Of a DNA stretch of 64,000 nucleotides, positions 46,061 to 55,686 are shown piece after piece. Under the pieces are notes generated by a model. The model saw nothing but the letters and a program-made list of their open reading frames with translations, was not told the DNA's origin and did no database searches. Each line of letters opens with the position of its first letter. Positions within the stretch are counted from its first letter, which is position 1. The stretch lies in contig CALMSR010000058.1 of assembly GCA_937872465.1 (NCBI GenBank), positions 39,457-103,456 of the forward strand, read 5' to 3'. The translations under genes and the position numbers were made by a program. The DNA is from an uncultured Paracoccaceae bacterium (lineage in GTDB: Bacteria > Pseudomonadota > Alphaproteobacteria > Rhodobacterales > Rhodobacteraceae).

Positions 46061-47188
46061 TCAATCCTCGGCCTGCGCCTCCGCCCGGCTCTTGCCGGTG
46101 ACCTGCAGCGCCAGCGCCGCCGCCATGAAGGCGTCGAGATCGCCGTCGAGCACGCCGGCCGTATCGGAGGTCTCGTGGTTGCTGCGCAGATCCTTCACCA
46201 TCTGATAGGGCTGGAGCACGTAGGAGCGGATCTGGTTGCCCCAGCCCGCGTCCCCCTTGGCCTCGTGCGCCGCGGTGATCGCCTCGTTGCGCTTGCGCAG
46301 CTCCAGCTCGTAGAGCCGCGACTTCAGCGCCGCCATGGCATTGGCGCGGTTCTGGTGCTGCGACTTCTCCGAGGAGGTGACGACGATATTGGTCGGGATA
46401 TGGGTGATGCGCACGGCCGAGTCGGTGGTGTTGACATGCTGGCCGCCGGCGCCGGACGAGCGATAGGTGTCGATGCGGATGTCGTTCGGCGCGATCTCGA
46501 TGTCGATGTTGTCGTCGACCACCGGATAGACCCAGACCGAGGAGAAGGAGGTGTGCCGGCGCGCGGCGCTGTCGAAGGGCGAGATGCGCACCAGCCGGTG
46601 CACCCCGCTCTCGGATTTCAGCCAGCCATAGGCGTTGTGGCCCCTGATCTGATAGGTGACCGAGCGGATGCCCGCCTCCTCGCCGGGGTTCTCGGAGATC
46701 AGCTCGACCTTGTAGCCGTGCCCCTCCGCCCAGCGCACGTACATGCGCGCCAGCATCGCCGCCCAGTCGCAGCTCTCCGTGCCGCCGGCGCCGGCATTGA
46801 TCTCGAGGAAGGTGTCGTTGGCATCCGCCTCCTGGTCGAGCAGCGCCTCGATCTCCTTCTGCGCGGCGCGCTCGCGCAGGGCGCGCAGCGCGTCCTCCGC
46901 CTCCGCCACGACCTCCTGGTCGCCCTCCGCCTCGCCCATGGCGATCAGCTCGCGCTGGTCGTCGAGCTCGCGCGCGAGCGCCGAATAGCCGTCGATGGCG
47001 TCGCTCAGCGTCTGCCGGTCGCGCATCAGCTTCTGGGCGCGGGCGGGATCGCTCCAGAGCTCCGGATCCTCCGACATCGCGTTCAGCTCTTCGAGCCGAT
47101 GCGCGGCCGTGTCCCAGCCCAGCCGCTGGCGCAAGAGCGCCAGCGACCGCTCGATCTCGGCAACGGCATGTTCGGTTTCGGCGCGCAT
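46061..47188 (-). CDS. prfB: peptide chain release factor 2
   Basis: A 375-residue class I release factor that reads UAA and UGA. The discriminator tripeptide SPF is in [20 protein letters not shown] near 205, which identifies RF2 rather than RF1. The peptidyl-tRNA hydrolysis motif GGQ is in [19 protein letters not shown] near 248. No in-frame UGA and no frameshift signal of the E. coli type is present in the first 40 codons, so normal translation is expected. ATG 47188 is preferred to a longer frame with odd composition. It lies downstream of mrcA on the same strand (105-base gap). Confidence 0.97.
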   Translation of the reverse strand: MRAETEHAVAEIERSLALLRQRLGWDTAAHRLEELNAMSEDPELWSDPARAQKLMRDRQTLSDAIDGYSALARELDDQRELIAMGEAEGDQEVVAEAEDALRALRERAAQKEIEALLDQEADANDTFLEINAGAGGTESCDWAAMLARMYVRWAEGHGYKVELISENPGEEAGIRSVTYQIRGHNAYGWLKSESGVHRLVRISPFDSAARRHTSFSSVWVYPVVDDNIDIEIAPNDIRIDTYRSSGAGGQHVNTTDSAVRITHIPTNIVVTSSEKSQHQNRANAMAALKSRLYELELRKRNEAITAAHEAKGDAGWGNQIRSYVLQPYQMVKDLRSNHETSDTAGVLDGDLDAFMAAALALQVTGKSRAEAQAED

Positions 47189-47293
47189 GATCGGTTCCCG
47201 TCGGGGCGCGGAGCCCACCTTCGGACCCCGCGCGGCGCCGGTTCTAGCCCAGCCCAAGCCGGCGGGTAAAGGGCGATCGCCCGCGCCGAAGCC

Positions 47294-49843
47294 TCAGTAG
47301 AGCCCGCCGCTCGAGATCGAGCCAAGCGAGGGATTCTTCGGCAGGGCGCGGGACTGGCCGCGCACCTGGACGCGCTCGATGTTCTGGGCCGGCACCCCGT
47401 CGTAGAGCGGCACGTCGGCGCCGATCTTCCAGCCGCCGTCCACCGTCTGGCCGTAGCCGCCGACCACGGTCTCCTGGCCGTCCTTGATGTATTCGACCTG
47501 CACATTGGCCCCGGTGGCGCCGTCGGGCAGGCGCTGGCCGGAATGGCGGTCGATAGAGATGAACCGCCCGCCCGGCGGCACCGGGAAGGTCACCGGCCCC
47601 TGCCCCGCCAGCGCCACCTTGATGAACTCGGCGAAGATCGGCGCGCAAAGCGTTCCGCCGAAAGCCGATTTCCCCAAGGGCCGCGGGTTGTCGTAGCCCA
47701 TGTAGCAGCCCGCCGCGATCCGCGGGGAATAGCCCACGTACCAGACGTCCTTGGCGTCGTTCGTGGTGCCGGTCTTGCCCGCCAGATTGAGCCCCAGCGA
47801 GCCCACGGCGGCCCGGCTGGTGCCGCGGCTGACCGCGCCCTGCAGCATCGAGGTGATCTGATAGGCAGTGATCGGATCCATGATCCGCTCGGCATTGGAG
47901 CGCAGGAACGGCTGGGCCGCCGCCGACAGCCGATCCGCGGTGCAGTTCTCGCATTCGCGCCGGTCGTGCCGGTAGATCGTCCGGCCGTAGCGGTCCTGCA
48001 CCCGGTCGACCAGCGTCGGCTCGACCCTGAGCCCGCCGTTGGCGAACATCGCATAGGCCGCCACCATCTCGTAGAGCGTGGTCTCGCCGGCACCGAGCGA
48101 ATAGGACAGGAGCTCCGGCATGTCCTTGTAGACGTTGAAGCGCTCGGCATATTCCGCCACCACGTCCATGCCGACGTCCTGGGCGATGCGCACCGTCATC
48201 AGGTTGCGCGACTGCTCCAGCCCGGTGCGGATCGGCGCGGGGCCGTAGAACTTGTCGCTGGAATTGGTCGGCCGCCAGATCCCCGCCCCGGTCGCGACCT
48301 CGATCGGCGCATCGACCACGATCGTCGCCGGCGAATAGCCGTTGTCGAGCGCGGCGGCATAGACGAAGGGCTTGAACGACGAGCCCGGCTGGCGCAGCGC
48401 CTGGGTGGCACGGTTGAAGACGCTCGACTGGTAGGAGAACCCGCCCTGCATGGCGAGCACCCGGCCCGTCATCGTGTCCATGGCCATGAAGCCGCCCTGG
48501 ATCGCGGGCACCTGGCGATAGGACCAGCGCTCGAAGGCGCCGTCGGCGGTGATCGCCCGGACCTGCACCACGTCGCCCACGTCCCACATGTCGTCCGCGC
48601 CCTGCGCCTCGCGCAACCGGCCGTTCTCGCCGCGCAGCCGGGCCCATTTCGCGTCCGAGAAGCTCAGGAAATGCCCGTCCTCGTCCTCCTCGACCCCCTC
48701 GATGCCGATGCGCGCCGAGCTTTCGCCGATCTCGAGGATCACCGCCGGATGCCAGCCGTCGATGTCGCGCGGCACGGAAGCCCCGGCCAGCGCCGCCCGC
48801 CAGCTCGCCTCGTCCGAGGGATCGAAGCCCGCCGGGTCGATCTGCGCCGCGGGCCCGCGATAGACGCCGAGCTCGCGGTCGTATTTCTCCAGCCCGTCCC
48901 TCAGCGCCCGCGCCGCGACCGTCTGCAGGTCGGGATCGACCGTGGCGCGGATGGTGAGCCCGCCGGTGAAGAGCTCCTCGTCGCCCAAGCTCGCCGACAG
49001 CTCGCGCCGGATCTCGTCGGTGAAATAGTCCCGCGGCGGCATGGCGACGCGGGCCGAGGGCAGATCCCCGCTCTGGACGGTGCGCAGATCCTCCTCGCGC
49101 GCCGCGGCCGCCTCCGCGGCGGTGACATAGCCGTTCTCCAGCATCTGCCCGATCACGTAGTCCCGCCGGGCGATGGCTCGGGGCTTCTCGCGCACCGGAT
49201 GCAGCACGCTCGGGGCCTGGGGAAGCGCCGCGAGATAGGCGATCTCCGCCAGCGACAGCTCCTCGAGCGACTTGCCGAAATAGACCTGCGCGGCCGCGGT
49301 GACGCCGTAGGAATTCTGCCCGAGGAAGATCTCGTTGAGATAGAGCTCGAGGATCTCCTCCTTCGAGAGCGTCGATTCCAGCCGCGTGGCGAGGATGATC
49401 TCCTTGATCTTGCGCTCGCCCGAGCGGTCGCCGGTCAGCAGGAAGTTCTTCATCACCTGCTGGGTGATCGTCGAGGCGCCGCGCAGCCGGCCGCCATGGG
49501 CGGCGGCCTCGTAGATCGCCTTGGCGATGCCGACCGGGTCGAAGCCGCCGTGCTCGTAGAAGTTCTTGTCCTCGGCGGAGATGAAGGCCTGCTTGATGCG
49601 GTCGGGGATCTCGTCGATCGGCGTGAAGATCCGCCGCTCGCGGGCGAATTCGTCCATCAGCGCGCCCTCGCCGGAATAGATCCGGCTCAGCGTCGGCGGC
49701 TCGTAATTGGCCAGCTGCGCGTAGTCGGGCAGATCCTTGCCGTAGATCGTGAAGACGGCGACGAGCGCGAGCAGCCCCATGATCGAGCCGATCGCGATCC
49801 AGGAAAACAGGAACCCGAAAAACTTAAGGATGATTCTTGACAC
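47294..49843 (-). CDS. mrcA: penicillin-binding protein 1A, bifunctional
   Basis: An 849-residue class A PBP that polymerises and crosslinks peptidoglycan. There is one N-terminal membrane helix (about 12-34). The glycosyltransferase domain shows EDKNFYEHGGFDPVGIAKAIY near 90, RGASTITQQVMKNFLLTGDRS near 122 and LYLNEIFLGQNSYGV near 165. The transpeptidase domain has QPGSSFKPFVYAAAL (SxxK) near 490, SRN near 547 and LAGKTGTTND (KTG) near 692. Between them lies an OB-like insertion with acidic residues. The GTG at 49843 (VSRIILKFFGFLF) is taken as start; a TTG sixteen codons earlier gives a non-family extension. Inner membrane. amiC is upstream on the same strand. Confidence 0.95.
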   Translation of the reverse strand: MSRIILKFFGFLFSWIAIGSIMGLLALVAVFTIYGKDLPDYAQLANYEPPTLSRIYSGEGALMDEFARERRIFTPIDEIPDRIKQAFISAEDKNFYEHGGFDPVGIAKAIYEAAAHGGRLRGASTITQQVMKNFLLTGDRSGERKIKEIILATRLESTLSKEEILELYLNEIFLGQNSYGVTAAAQVYFGKSLEELSLAEIAYLAALPQAPSVLHPVREKPRAIARRDYVIGQMLENGYVTAAEAAAAREEDLRTVQSGDLPSARVAMPPRDYFTDEIRRELSASLGDEELFTGGLTIRATVDPDLQTVAARALRDGLEKYDRELGVYRGPAAQIDPAGFDPSDEASWRAALAGASVPRDIDGWHPAVILEIGESSARIGIEGVEEDEDGHFLSFSDAKWARLRGENGRLREAQGADDMWDVGDVVQVRAITADGAFERWSYRQVPAIQGGFMAMDTMTGRVLAMQGGFSYQSSVFNRATQALRQPGSSFKPFVYAAALDNGYSPATIVVDAPIEVATGAGIWRPTNSSDKFYGPAPIRTGLEQSRNLMTVRIAQDVGMDVVAEYAERFNVYKDMPELLSYSLGAGETTLYEMVAAYAMFANGGLRVEPTLVDRVQDRYGRTIYRHDRRECENCTADRLSAAAQPFLRSNAERIMDPITAYQITSMLQGAVSRGTSRAAVGSLGLNLAGKTGTTNDAKDVWYVGYSPRIAAGCYMGYDNPRPLGKSAFGGTLCAPIFAEFIKVALAGQGPVTFPVPPGGRFISIDRHSGQRLPDGATGANVQVEYIKDGQETVVGGYGQTVDGGWKIGADVPLYDGVPAQNIERVQVRGQSRALPKNPSLGSISSGGLY

Positions 49844-49931
49844 GATTCGACGCCCGATACTTGCATCGAGACCATATCCGAGGGCCGGCAAAACGTCAAA
49901 ACGCCGCTGCGGCGATCCGCGCGCGCCGTCG

Positions 49932-51116
49932 TCACTGCGACGCGGCGCGCGGCCCGTCTGCGACCGCCCATGCGTCGATTGCGACAGCGACGGCCTCGGC
50001 GGCCCGGATCCGCCAGCCCGGCGAGGTCAGGTTCTGCCGATCACGCATGTTTGAGAGAAAGCCCAGCTCCAGCAGCACCGAGGGCATCTCGGGCGCCGCC
50101 AGCACCGCGAAGCGCCCCGACTGGCGCGGGAATGTCCCCGCCGTCCCGAGATCGCGCTCGATCGCATCGACCAGCGCCGCGGCGGCCTCCTCCGAGCGCC
50201 GCGCCGCATTCCGGCGCGCCATGTCGGAGAGCACGAGCAGGATCTCCTCAGCTGGCGGCGGTCCGGCATCGCCGGCGGCGAGCCCGGCCGCATTCTCGAA
50301 GGCCACGCGCCCGGCGGCCAGCGCGCTCGAACTGCGCTCCGAGCGCGTGAAGACGATGGCGCCTCCGACGGTCTCGTCGGCCTCCGCATTGGCGTGCAGC
50401 GACAGGAGGAGATCCGCCTCCGCCGCCCGCGCCCGGCGCACGCGCTCGTCGAGCGCCACGAACTCGTCCGCCTCCCGCGTCAGGAAGACCTCGTAGCGGC
50501 CCCGTGCGGCGAGCCGGTCGCGCAGGGCTTGCGCGAAATCCAGCATCACGTCCTTCTCCGCCACGCCGCCGGCCGTCGCCCCCGGATCGACGCCGCCATG
50601 GCCGGGGTCGATGGCGATGCTCACCCTCCCGGCCCCGCCGCCGGCCCGCGCCGCGCCGAAGGGCCAGACATCCGGCGGCGCGCCCGAGGCCGCGGCGAAT
50701 TCCGCAGCCGACCCGCGGCGGAGCCGGATATCGATCTCCGCGCCCTCCGCGGTCCGCCGCAACTGCGCCGTCTCGAGCGCGAGCGGCTTCCCGAGATCGA
50801 CGGCCAGCCGCACCCAGCCATCATGGCTCGCGCCGGCGCGAATCCCCCCGATCGCCCGCGGCCAGGCCCGGCCCAGTAGCGCGGGCTCCAGCCAGCCCTC
50901 GGCCGCCACCTCCACGATCAGCCGGCGCGGGTCGTCGAGCGTGAAGACCCGATAGGGAACCGCCTCCGCCAGATTCAACCGCAGGGTCAGCGTGCGTCCG
51001 AAGAAGCTGCTCTCGACCCGAAGCACCTCTCCCGGCGCCGCCTGCACCGCCGGGGCCAGGCCCGAAGCGATCAGGGCCGCGAGAAGAATGCTTCGCAGAT
51101 TCCGCCGCCATTTCAT
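49932..51116 (-). CDS. amiC: N-acetylmuramoyl-L-alanine amidase with AMIN domain
   Basis: A 394-residue periplasmic amidase that removes stem peptides from septal peptidoglycan. The signal peptide (MKWRRNLRSILLAALIASGLAPAVQA) is followed by an AMIN domain (about 30-130, RLNLAEAVPYRVFTLDDPRRLIVEV). The zinc-dependent Amidase_3 domain (about 165-385) has IAIDPGHGGVDPGATAGGVAEKDVML, LLSLHANAEADETVGGAIVF and VLLELGFLSNMRD, with the metal His/Glu and the catalytic Glu in place. ATG at 51116. It lies 88 bases before mrcA on the same strand, so septal cleavage and synthesis genes are side by side. It is divergent from rne. Confidence 0.94.
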   Translation of the reverse strand: MKWRRNLRSILLAALIASGLAPAVQAAPGEVLRVESSFFGRTLTLRLNLAEAVPYRVFTLDDPRRLIVEVAAEGWLEPALLGRAWPRAIGGIRAGASHDGWVRLAVDLGKPLALETAQLRRTAEGAEIDIRLRRGSAAEFAAASGAPPDVWPFGAARAGGGAGRVSIAIDPGHGGVDPGATAGGVAEKDVMLDFAQALRDRLAARGRYEVFLTREADEFVALDERVRRARAAEADLLLSLHANAEADETVGGAIVFTRSERSSSALAAGRVAFENAAGLAAGDAGPPPAEEILLVLSDMARRNAARRSEEAAAALVDAIERDLGTAGTFPRQSGRFAVLAAPEMPSVLLELGFLSNMRDRQNLTSPGWRIRAAEAVAVAIDAWAVADGPRAASQ

Positions 51117-51554
51117 CGCATTGCCTCGCCGGATCCGCCGCGTGGGAGAGAAGCACCTGTCGGCCCAAATGCAAAAAATCATTGTATTTGCCGGTCCGCC
51201 ATGCATATGTCGGCAGGTCGTCCAAATGCCAAGCTGGCGTGACGACACTCGTATTCGTCGCATGCTCGAGGCATTGCAAGAGCGTTTCACACGTCTTGGA
51301 TGATCCCGGCAGAAGGCGACCGGCGTTCGCGCCGATATTGCTGCATCCGGGCCGCAAGCCCGACATAACGTGGCGCGGGACGGGTTGCCGCCTGCGCCGG
51401 AGACAAACCGCGGTGAAACGCGCTGGAACCGGACCGACACGAGCGACAGCCCCCCTGAAGGGCCCTTGTCCGTCGGGCATGTCCAGCATCCCCGCTCCTT
51501 CCTTCACGACGACCGGATCGCCCGCGCTTCGCGGCGCGCGCCGCCCGGCCGTCC
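51117..51554. other. 438-base amiC-rne divergent region, probable rne leader
   Basis: No gene is seen. The only AT-rich patch (about 51165-51205, with TGCAAAAAATCATTGTATTTG) is a plausible promoter zone for one or both genes. If the rne promoter is there, its transcript would carry a leader of roughly 340 bases, similar in size to the autoregulatory rne leader of E. coli. No sequence match to that leader is claimed. Confidence 0.4.
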
Positions 51555-54296
51555 ATGAAAGTTGCCATGACACGGAAAATGCTCATCGACGCCACCCATG
51601 CGGAAGAGACCCGCGTGGTGGTGGTGGACGGAAACAAGGTCGAAGAGTTCGACTTTGAATCCCTGAACAAACGGCAGCTCGCCGGAAACATCTATCTCGC
51701 GAAGGTCACCCGGGTCGAGCCTTCCCTTCAGGCGGCTTTCGTCGAATACGGCGGCAATCGCCACGGCTTCCTCGCCTTCTCGGAAATCCATCCCGATTAC
51801 TACCAGATCCCCAAGGCCGACCGCGAGGCCCTGCTGGCCGAGGAGGCCGAATACGCCCGCCAGGCCGAGGAGGAGGCCGCCCCCGAGAAGCCCAAGAGCC
51901 GCGGCCGGTCGCGCAGTCGCAGCCGCAGCAAGGCCGCAGCCGAGGGCACGCCGGCCGCCGAGGAGGCGGTGATCACCGCCGAGGCACCGCCCCCGGCCGA
52001 GCCGGAGACCATCGGCGCGGATTTCGAGGACGTGCCCCCGCCCTCCGCCGCCAGCGGCGAGATCGACATCGAGGTCGTCGAGGAACCCGCCGAGGCGGCC
52101 GCCGCCGCGCCGGGACCCGAGGCGGACGCCGAGCCGGAGGCCGAAGCGGAAACCGAATACGAGGCCGTCGGCGGCGACGACCTCGCCGAGGAACGCGCCG
52201 CCCCGCGCAAGCCGCGCCAGCGCCGCTACAAGATCCAGGAGGTGATCAAGGTCCGGCAGATCCTGCTGGTGCAGGTCGTCAAGGAGGAGCGCGGCAACAA
52301 GGGCGCGGCGCTGACCACCTATCTCTCGCTCGCCGGCCGCTACTGCGTGCTGATGCCCAACACCGCCCGCGGCGGCGGCATCTCGCGCAAGATCACAAAT
52401 GCCACGGATCGCAAGAAGCTCAAGGACATCTCCTCCTCCATCACTGTGCCCGAGGGCGCGGGCCTGATCATCCGCACCGCCGGCGCCAACCGCACCAAGA
52501 CCGAGATCAAGCGCGACTACGAATACCTGCTGCGCCAGTGGGAGGTGATCCGCGACCTGACGCTGAAATCCATCGCGCCCTGCCTGATCTACGAGGAAGG
52601 CAGCCTGATCAAGCGCGCGATCCGTGACCTCTACAGCCGCGACATCGAGGAGGTCCTGGTCGACGGCGAGCGCGGCTACCGCGAGGCCAAGGACTACATG
52701 CGCATGCTCATGCCGAGCCATGCCAAGAACGTGAAGCACTACTCCGACCCGCTGCCGCTCTTCTCGCGCTTCCAGGTCGAGAGCTACCTCGCGGGCATGT
52801 TCAACCCGGTGGTCCAGCTGAAATCGGGCGGCTACATCGTCATCGACGTCACCGAGGCGCTGGTGGCGATCGACGTGAACTCGGGCCGCGCCACCCGCGA
52901 GGCCTCGATCGAGGAGACCGCGCTCAAGACCAACATGGAGGCCGCCGAGGAAGCGGCCCGCCAGATGCGCCTGCGCGACCTCGCCGGGCTCATCGTCATC
53001 GACTTCATCGACATGGACGAGCGGCGCAACAACGCCGCCGTCGAGAAGAAGCTCAAGGAGAAGCTGAAATCCGACCGCGCCCGCATCCAGGTCGGCCGCA
53101 TCTCCGGATTCGGCCTGCTCGAGATGTCGCGCCAGCGCCTGCGCCCGGGCATGATCGAGGCCACCACCAAGGGCTGCCCGCATTGCCACGGCACGGGCCG
53201 GGTGCGCTCGGACGATTCCATCGCGCTCGCCCTCCTGCGCGAGCTCGAGGAAGAGGGCGTGCGCGCCCGCTCGCGGGAAGTGCTGATCGCCGCCCCGGTC
53301 GAGATCGCCAATTACCTCCTCAACCAGAAGCGCGAGCATATCGCGATGATCGAGGGCCGGTTCGGGCTCTCGGTGCGGGTCGAGGGCGATCCCGCGCTCA
53401 TCAGCCCCGACTACCGGCTGGAGCGGTTCAAGACCGCCTCGCGCATCGTGCAGGTTCAGGAAGGGCTGGCGCCGAGCCCGGTGGCCTATCCCGAGGAAGA
53501 CGAGATCGAGGAGGAAGCGGAGGAAGGCGACGAGGCGGAAGCCGCTACCGGCGCCGGAGCCGGCGCGGGCGAGAAATCCGCGGGCAAGCGCAAGCGCCGG
53601 CGCCGCCGCCGCGGCGGGGCGGGACGGTCCGGCGCCGAGACCCCGGAGGAGACCGCCGAGGAGCAGGCCGCCGCCCCGGAAGCCGACGCGGAGGCCGAGC
53701 CGGCCCCCGAAGCCGCGGCGCCTGCGGAACCGGCCGAGCCCGCGGAGGCGGTCGAGCCGGCCGCCAAGCCGAAGTCCCGCCGGCGCTCGCGCGGCAGCCG
53801 CAGCGAGCGACCCGCCGCCGAGACCTCAGCCGAGACCTCAGCCGACACCGCCGCGGAGACGCCCGCGGAGCCGGAGTCCACGTCCGAGGAGACCAGGCCT
53901 TCCCCGCTCGGCGAGGTGATCGAGACCGGCGAGCCCGAGAGCTCCGGCATCGTCGAGGTGCCCGAGAGCGACGCGCCGCAGCCGCGCCGGCGCGAACGGG
54001 TGCGGCGGCCGGTCGCGGCGGTCCTCGCCGATGTCGAGGCGCCGCTGACCCAGACCCCGGCGCCGGAAACGCCTGAAGATGCGGCCGCACCCGGCCCCGA
54101 GGACCTCCCCGAGCCCCATCCCGCCGAGGCCCCCACCGCAGCCGCCGAGGCGGCTTCCGGCGAGACCATGGTCGCGACGGAGACGAGGCCGGAAACCGCC
54201 CAGGGCACCGAGGCCGCGGCCGATCCGGACGCCGCTCCCGAGAAGGAGGGCCAGAAGCGCCGCGGCTGGTGGTCGCGCGCGATCGGCGGCTCCTGA
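51555..54296 (+). CDS. rne: ribonuclease E
   Basis: A 913-residue endoribonuclease that starts mRNA decay and rRNA/tRNA processing. The S1 RNA-binding region (about 35-75 and 220-290, IYLAKVTRVEPSLQAAFVEYGGNRHGFLAFSEIHPDYY) is split by an acidic, Glu/Ala-rich insertion of about 120 residues, as usual in alphaproteobacteria. The DNase-I-like catalytic part has VAIDVNSGRATREASIEETALKTNMEAA and LIVIDFIDMDERRN with both metal-binding Asp. The zinc-link CPHCHGTGRVR is near 540. The C-terminal third is disordered and acidic, with an Arg-rich RNA-binding stretch (KRKRRRRRRG). The ATG at 51567 is an equally good start. Monocistronic, forming the degradosome scaffold. Confidence 0.96.
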   Translation: MKVAMTRKMLIDATHAEETRVVVVDGNKVEEFDFESLNKRQLAGNIYLAKVTRVEPSLQAAFVEYGGNRHGFLAFSEIHPDYYQIPKADREALLAEEAEYARQAEEEAAPEKPKSRGRSRSRSRSKAAAEGTPAAEEAVITAEAPPPAEPETIGADFEDVPPPSAASGEIDIEVVEEPAEAAAAAPGPEADAEPEAEAETEYEAVGGDDLAEERAAPRKPRQRRYKIQEVIKVRQILLVQVVKEERGNKGAALTTYLSLAGRYCVLMPNTARGGGISRKITNATDRKKLKDISSSITVPEGAGLIIRTAGANRTKTEIKRDYEYLLRQWEVIRDLTLKSIAPCLIYEEGSLIKRAIRDLYSRDIEEVLVDGERGYREAKDYMRMLMPSHAKNVKHYSDPLPLFSRFQVESYLAGMFNPVVQLKSGGYIVIDVTEALVAIDVNSGRATREASIEETALKTNMEAAEEAARQMRLRDLAGLIVIDFIDMDERRNNAAVEKKLKEKLKSDRARIQVGRISGFGLLEMSRQRLRPGMIEATTKGCPHCHGTGRVRSDDSIALALLRELEEEGVRARSREVLIAAPVEIANYLLNQKREHIAMIEGRFGLSVRVEGDPALISPDYRLERFKTASRIVQVQEGLAPSPVAYPEEDEIEEEAEEGDEAEAATGAGAGAGEKSAGKRKRRRRRRGGAGRSGAETPEETAEEQAAAPEADAEAEPAPEAAAPAEPAEPAEAVEPAAKPKSRRRSRGSRSERPAAETSAETSADTAAETPAEPESTSEETRPSPLGEVIETGEPESSGIVEVPESDAPQPRRRERVRRPVAAVLADVEAPLTQTPAPETPEDAAAPGPEDLPEPHPAEAPTAAAEAASGETMVATETRPETAQGTEAAADPDAAPEKEGQKRRGWWSRAIGGS

Positions 54297-54356
54297 ACGC
54301 CCGCACGGGGCCGGCCGCGCGCCGGCCCCTCCGCATAGCCATCGTTGGAGGAATTC

Positions 54357-55679
54357 ATGCTGCGCCCGATTGCGCTGGCCATGGCGCTGGCCTTGTCCGG
54401 AGGGACGGCGCAGGCCGACGTCGTCCTCTTCGAAAACGTCCGGGTCTTCGACGGCACCTCGGCCGAGCTCAGCCAACCGATGAACGTGCTCGTCCGCGAC
54501 AACCTGATCGAGCGGATCAGTCCCGACGCCATCGAGGCGGAGCCCGGCGCCACGGTGATCGACGGCGCCGGCGACACGCTGATGCCCGGGCTGATCGACG
54601 CGCATTGGCACACGACGCTGGTGCGTCCGACGCCCGCCGAGCTGCTCTACGGCGACGTCGGCTTCCTCAACCTCGTCGCCGGCGACGAGGCCACCAATAC
54701 CCTGATGCGCGGCTTCACCACCGTCCGCGACATGGGCGGGCCGGCCTTCGGGCTGAAGCAGGCCATCGACGCCGGCATCGTCGTCGGCCCGCGCATCTAT
54801 CCCTCCGGGGCGATCATCACCGTGACCAGCGGCCACGGCGACTTCCGCCCGGTCTCCGAGCTGCCGCGCACCATCGGCGAGCCTTCGTCCCGGATCGAGC
54901 AGCTCGGCGGCGCCCTGGTCGCCGACAGCCCCGACGAGGTGCGGGTGCGGGCGCGCGAGCAGCTGATGCTGGGCGCCTCGCAGATCAAGCTGACGGCGGG
55001 CGGCGGCGTCGCCTCGCCGCACAGCCCGATCGACGTCTCGACCTTCACGCTCGAGGAGCTGCGCGCCGCGGTCGAGGCCGCCGGCAACTGGGGCACCTAC
55101 GTGGCGGTGCACGCCTATACCCCGGAGGCGATCCAGCGGTCGATCGCCGCCGGCGTCAAGGTGATCGAGCACGGGCACCTGATGGACGACGCCACCGCCC
55201 AGCTCATGGCCGAGAAGGGCATCTGGCTCAGCACCCAGCCCTTCGTTGACGACGAGGACGCGGTCCAGTTCCCGCCGGGCTCGCCGCAGGCGGCGAAGAA
55301 GAAGGCGGTCAGCGCCGGTACCGACTCCGTCTATGCCCTGGCCAAGAAGTACGGACTCAAGACCGCCTTCGGCACCGACATCCTGTTCTCGCCGGCGCAA
55401 GCCACCCGCCAGGGCGCCTGGCTCGCCCGGATGCTGCGCTGGTACACCCCCGCCCAGGCGCTGGCGATGGCGACCTCGGTGAACGGCGAGCTGCTGCAGC
55501 TCACCGGCCTGCGCAATCCCTATCCGGGACGCCTCGGCGAGGTGGAGGAAGGCGCGCTCGCCGACCTGCTCCTGGTCGACGGCGACCCGATCGCCGACAT
55601 CGACCTCCTCGCCGACCCGGCCAACCTCGCCGTCATCATGAAGGACGGCCGCATCTACAAGAACACCGTCGGCCAGTAG
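54357..55679 (+). CDS. secreted amidohydrolase family protein
   Basis: A 440-residue metal-dependent hydrolase with a signal peptide (MLRPIALAMALALSGGTAQA). The TIM-barrel sites are GLIDAHWHTTLV near 82 (metal HxH), KLTAGGG near 216 (carbamylated Lys), HAYTPEAIQ near 248, EHGHLMDD near 273 (metal His) and FGTDILFS near 343 (metal Asp). Flanking beta-sandwich strands (VLFENVRVFDGTSAE; GSLADLLLVDGDP-like end) are typical of imidazolonepropionase/prolidase-like amidohydrolases. The substrate is unknown, perhaps a dipeptide. GGAGGA sits four bases before ATG 54357, deciding the start over a TTG at 54345. Periplasmic. Confidence 0.9.
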   Translation: MLRPIALAMALALSGGTAQADVVLFENVRVFDGTSAELSQPMNVLVRDNLIERISPDAIEAEPGATVIDGAGDTLMPGLIDAHWHTTLVRPTPAELLYGDVGFLNLVAGDEATNTLMRGFTTVRDMGGPAFGLKQAIDAGIVVGPRIYPSGAIITVTSGHGDFRPVSELPRTIGEPSSRIEQLGGALVADSPDEVRVRAREQLMLGASQIKLTAGGGVASPHSPIDVSTFTLEELRAAVEAAGNWGTYVAVHAYTPEAIQRSIAAGVKVIEHGHLMDDATAQLMAEKGIWLSTQPFVDDEDAVQFPPGSPQAAKKKAVSAGTDSVYALAKKYGLKTAFGTDILFSPAQATRQGAWLARMLRWYTPAQALAMATSVNGELLQLTGLRNPYPGRLGEVEEGALADLLLVDGDPIADIDLLADPANLAVIMKDGRIYKNTVGQ

Positions 55680-55686
55680 CCCGCCG

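Noticed and set aside
46950..47188. Programmed +1 frameshift in prfB
   Set aside because: The frame is open from the ATG through the SPF and GGQ motifs with no in-frame UGA or upstream slippery site.
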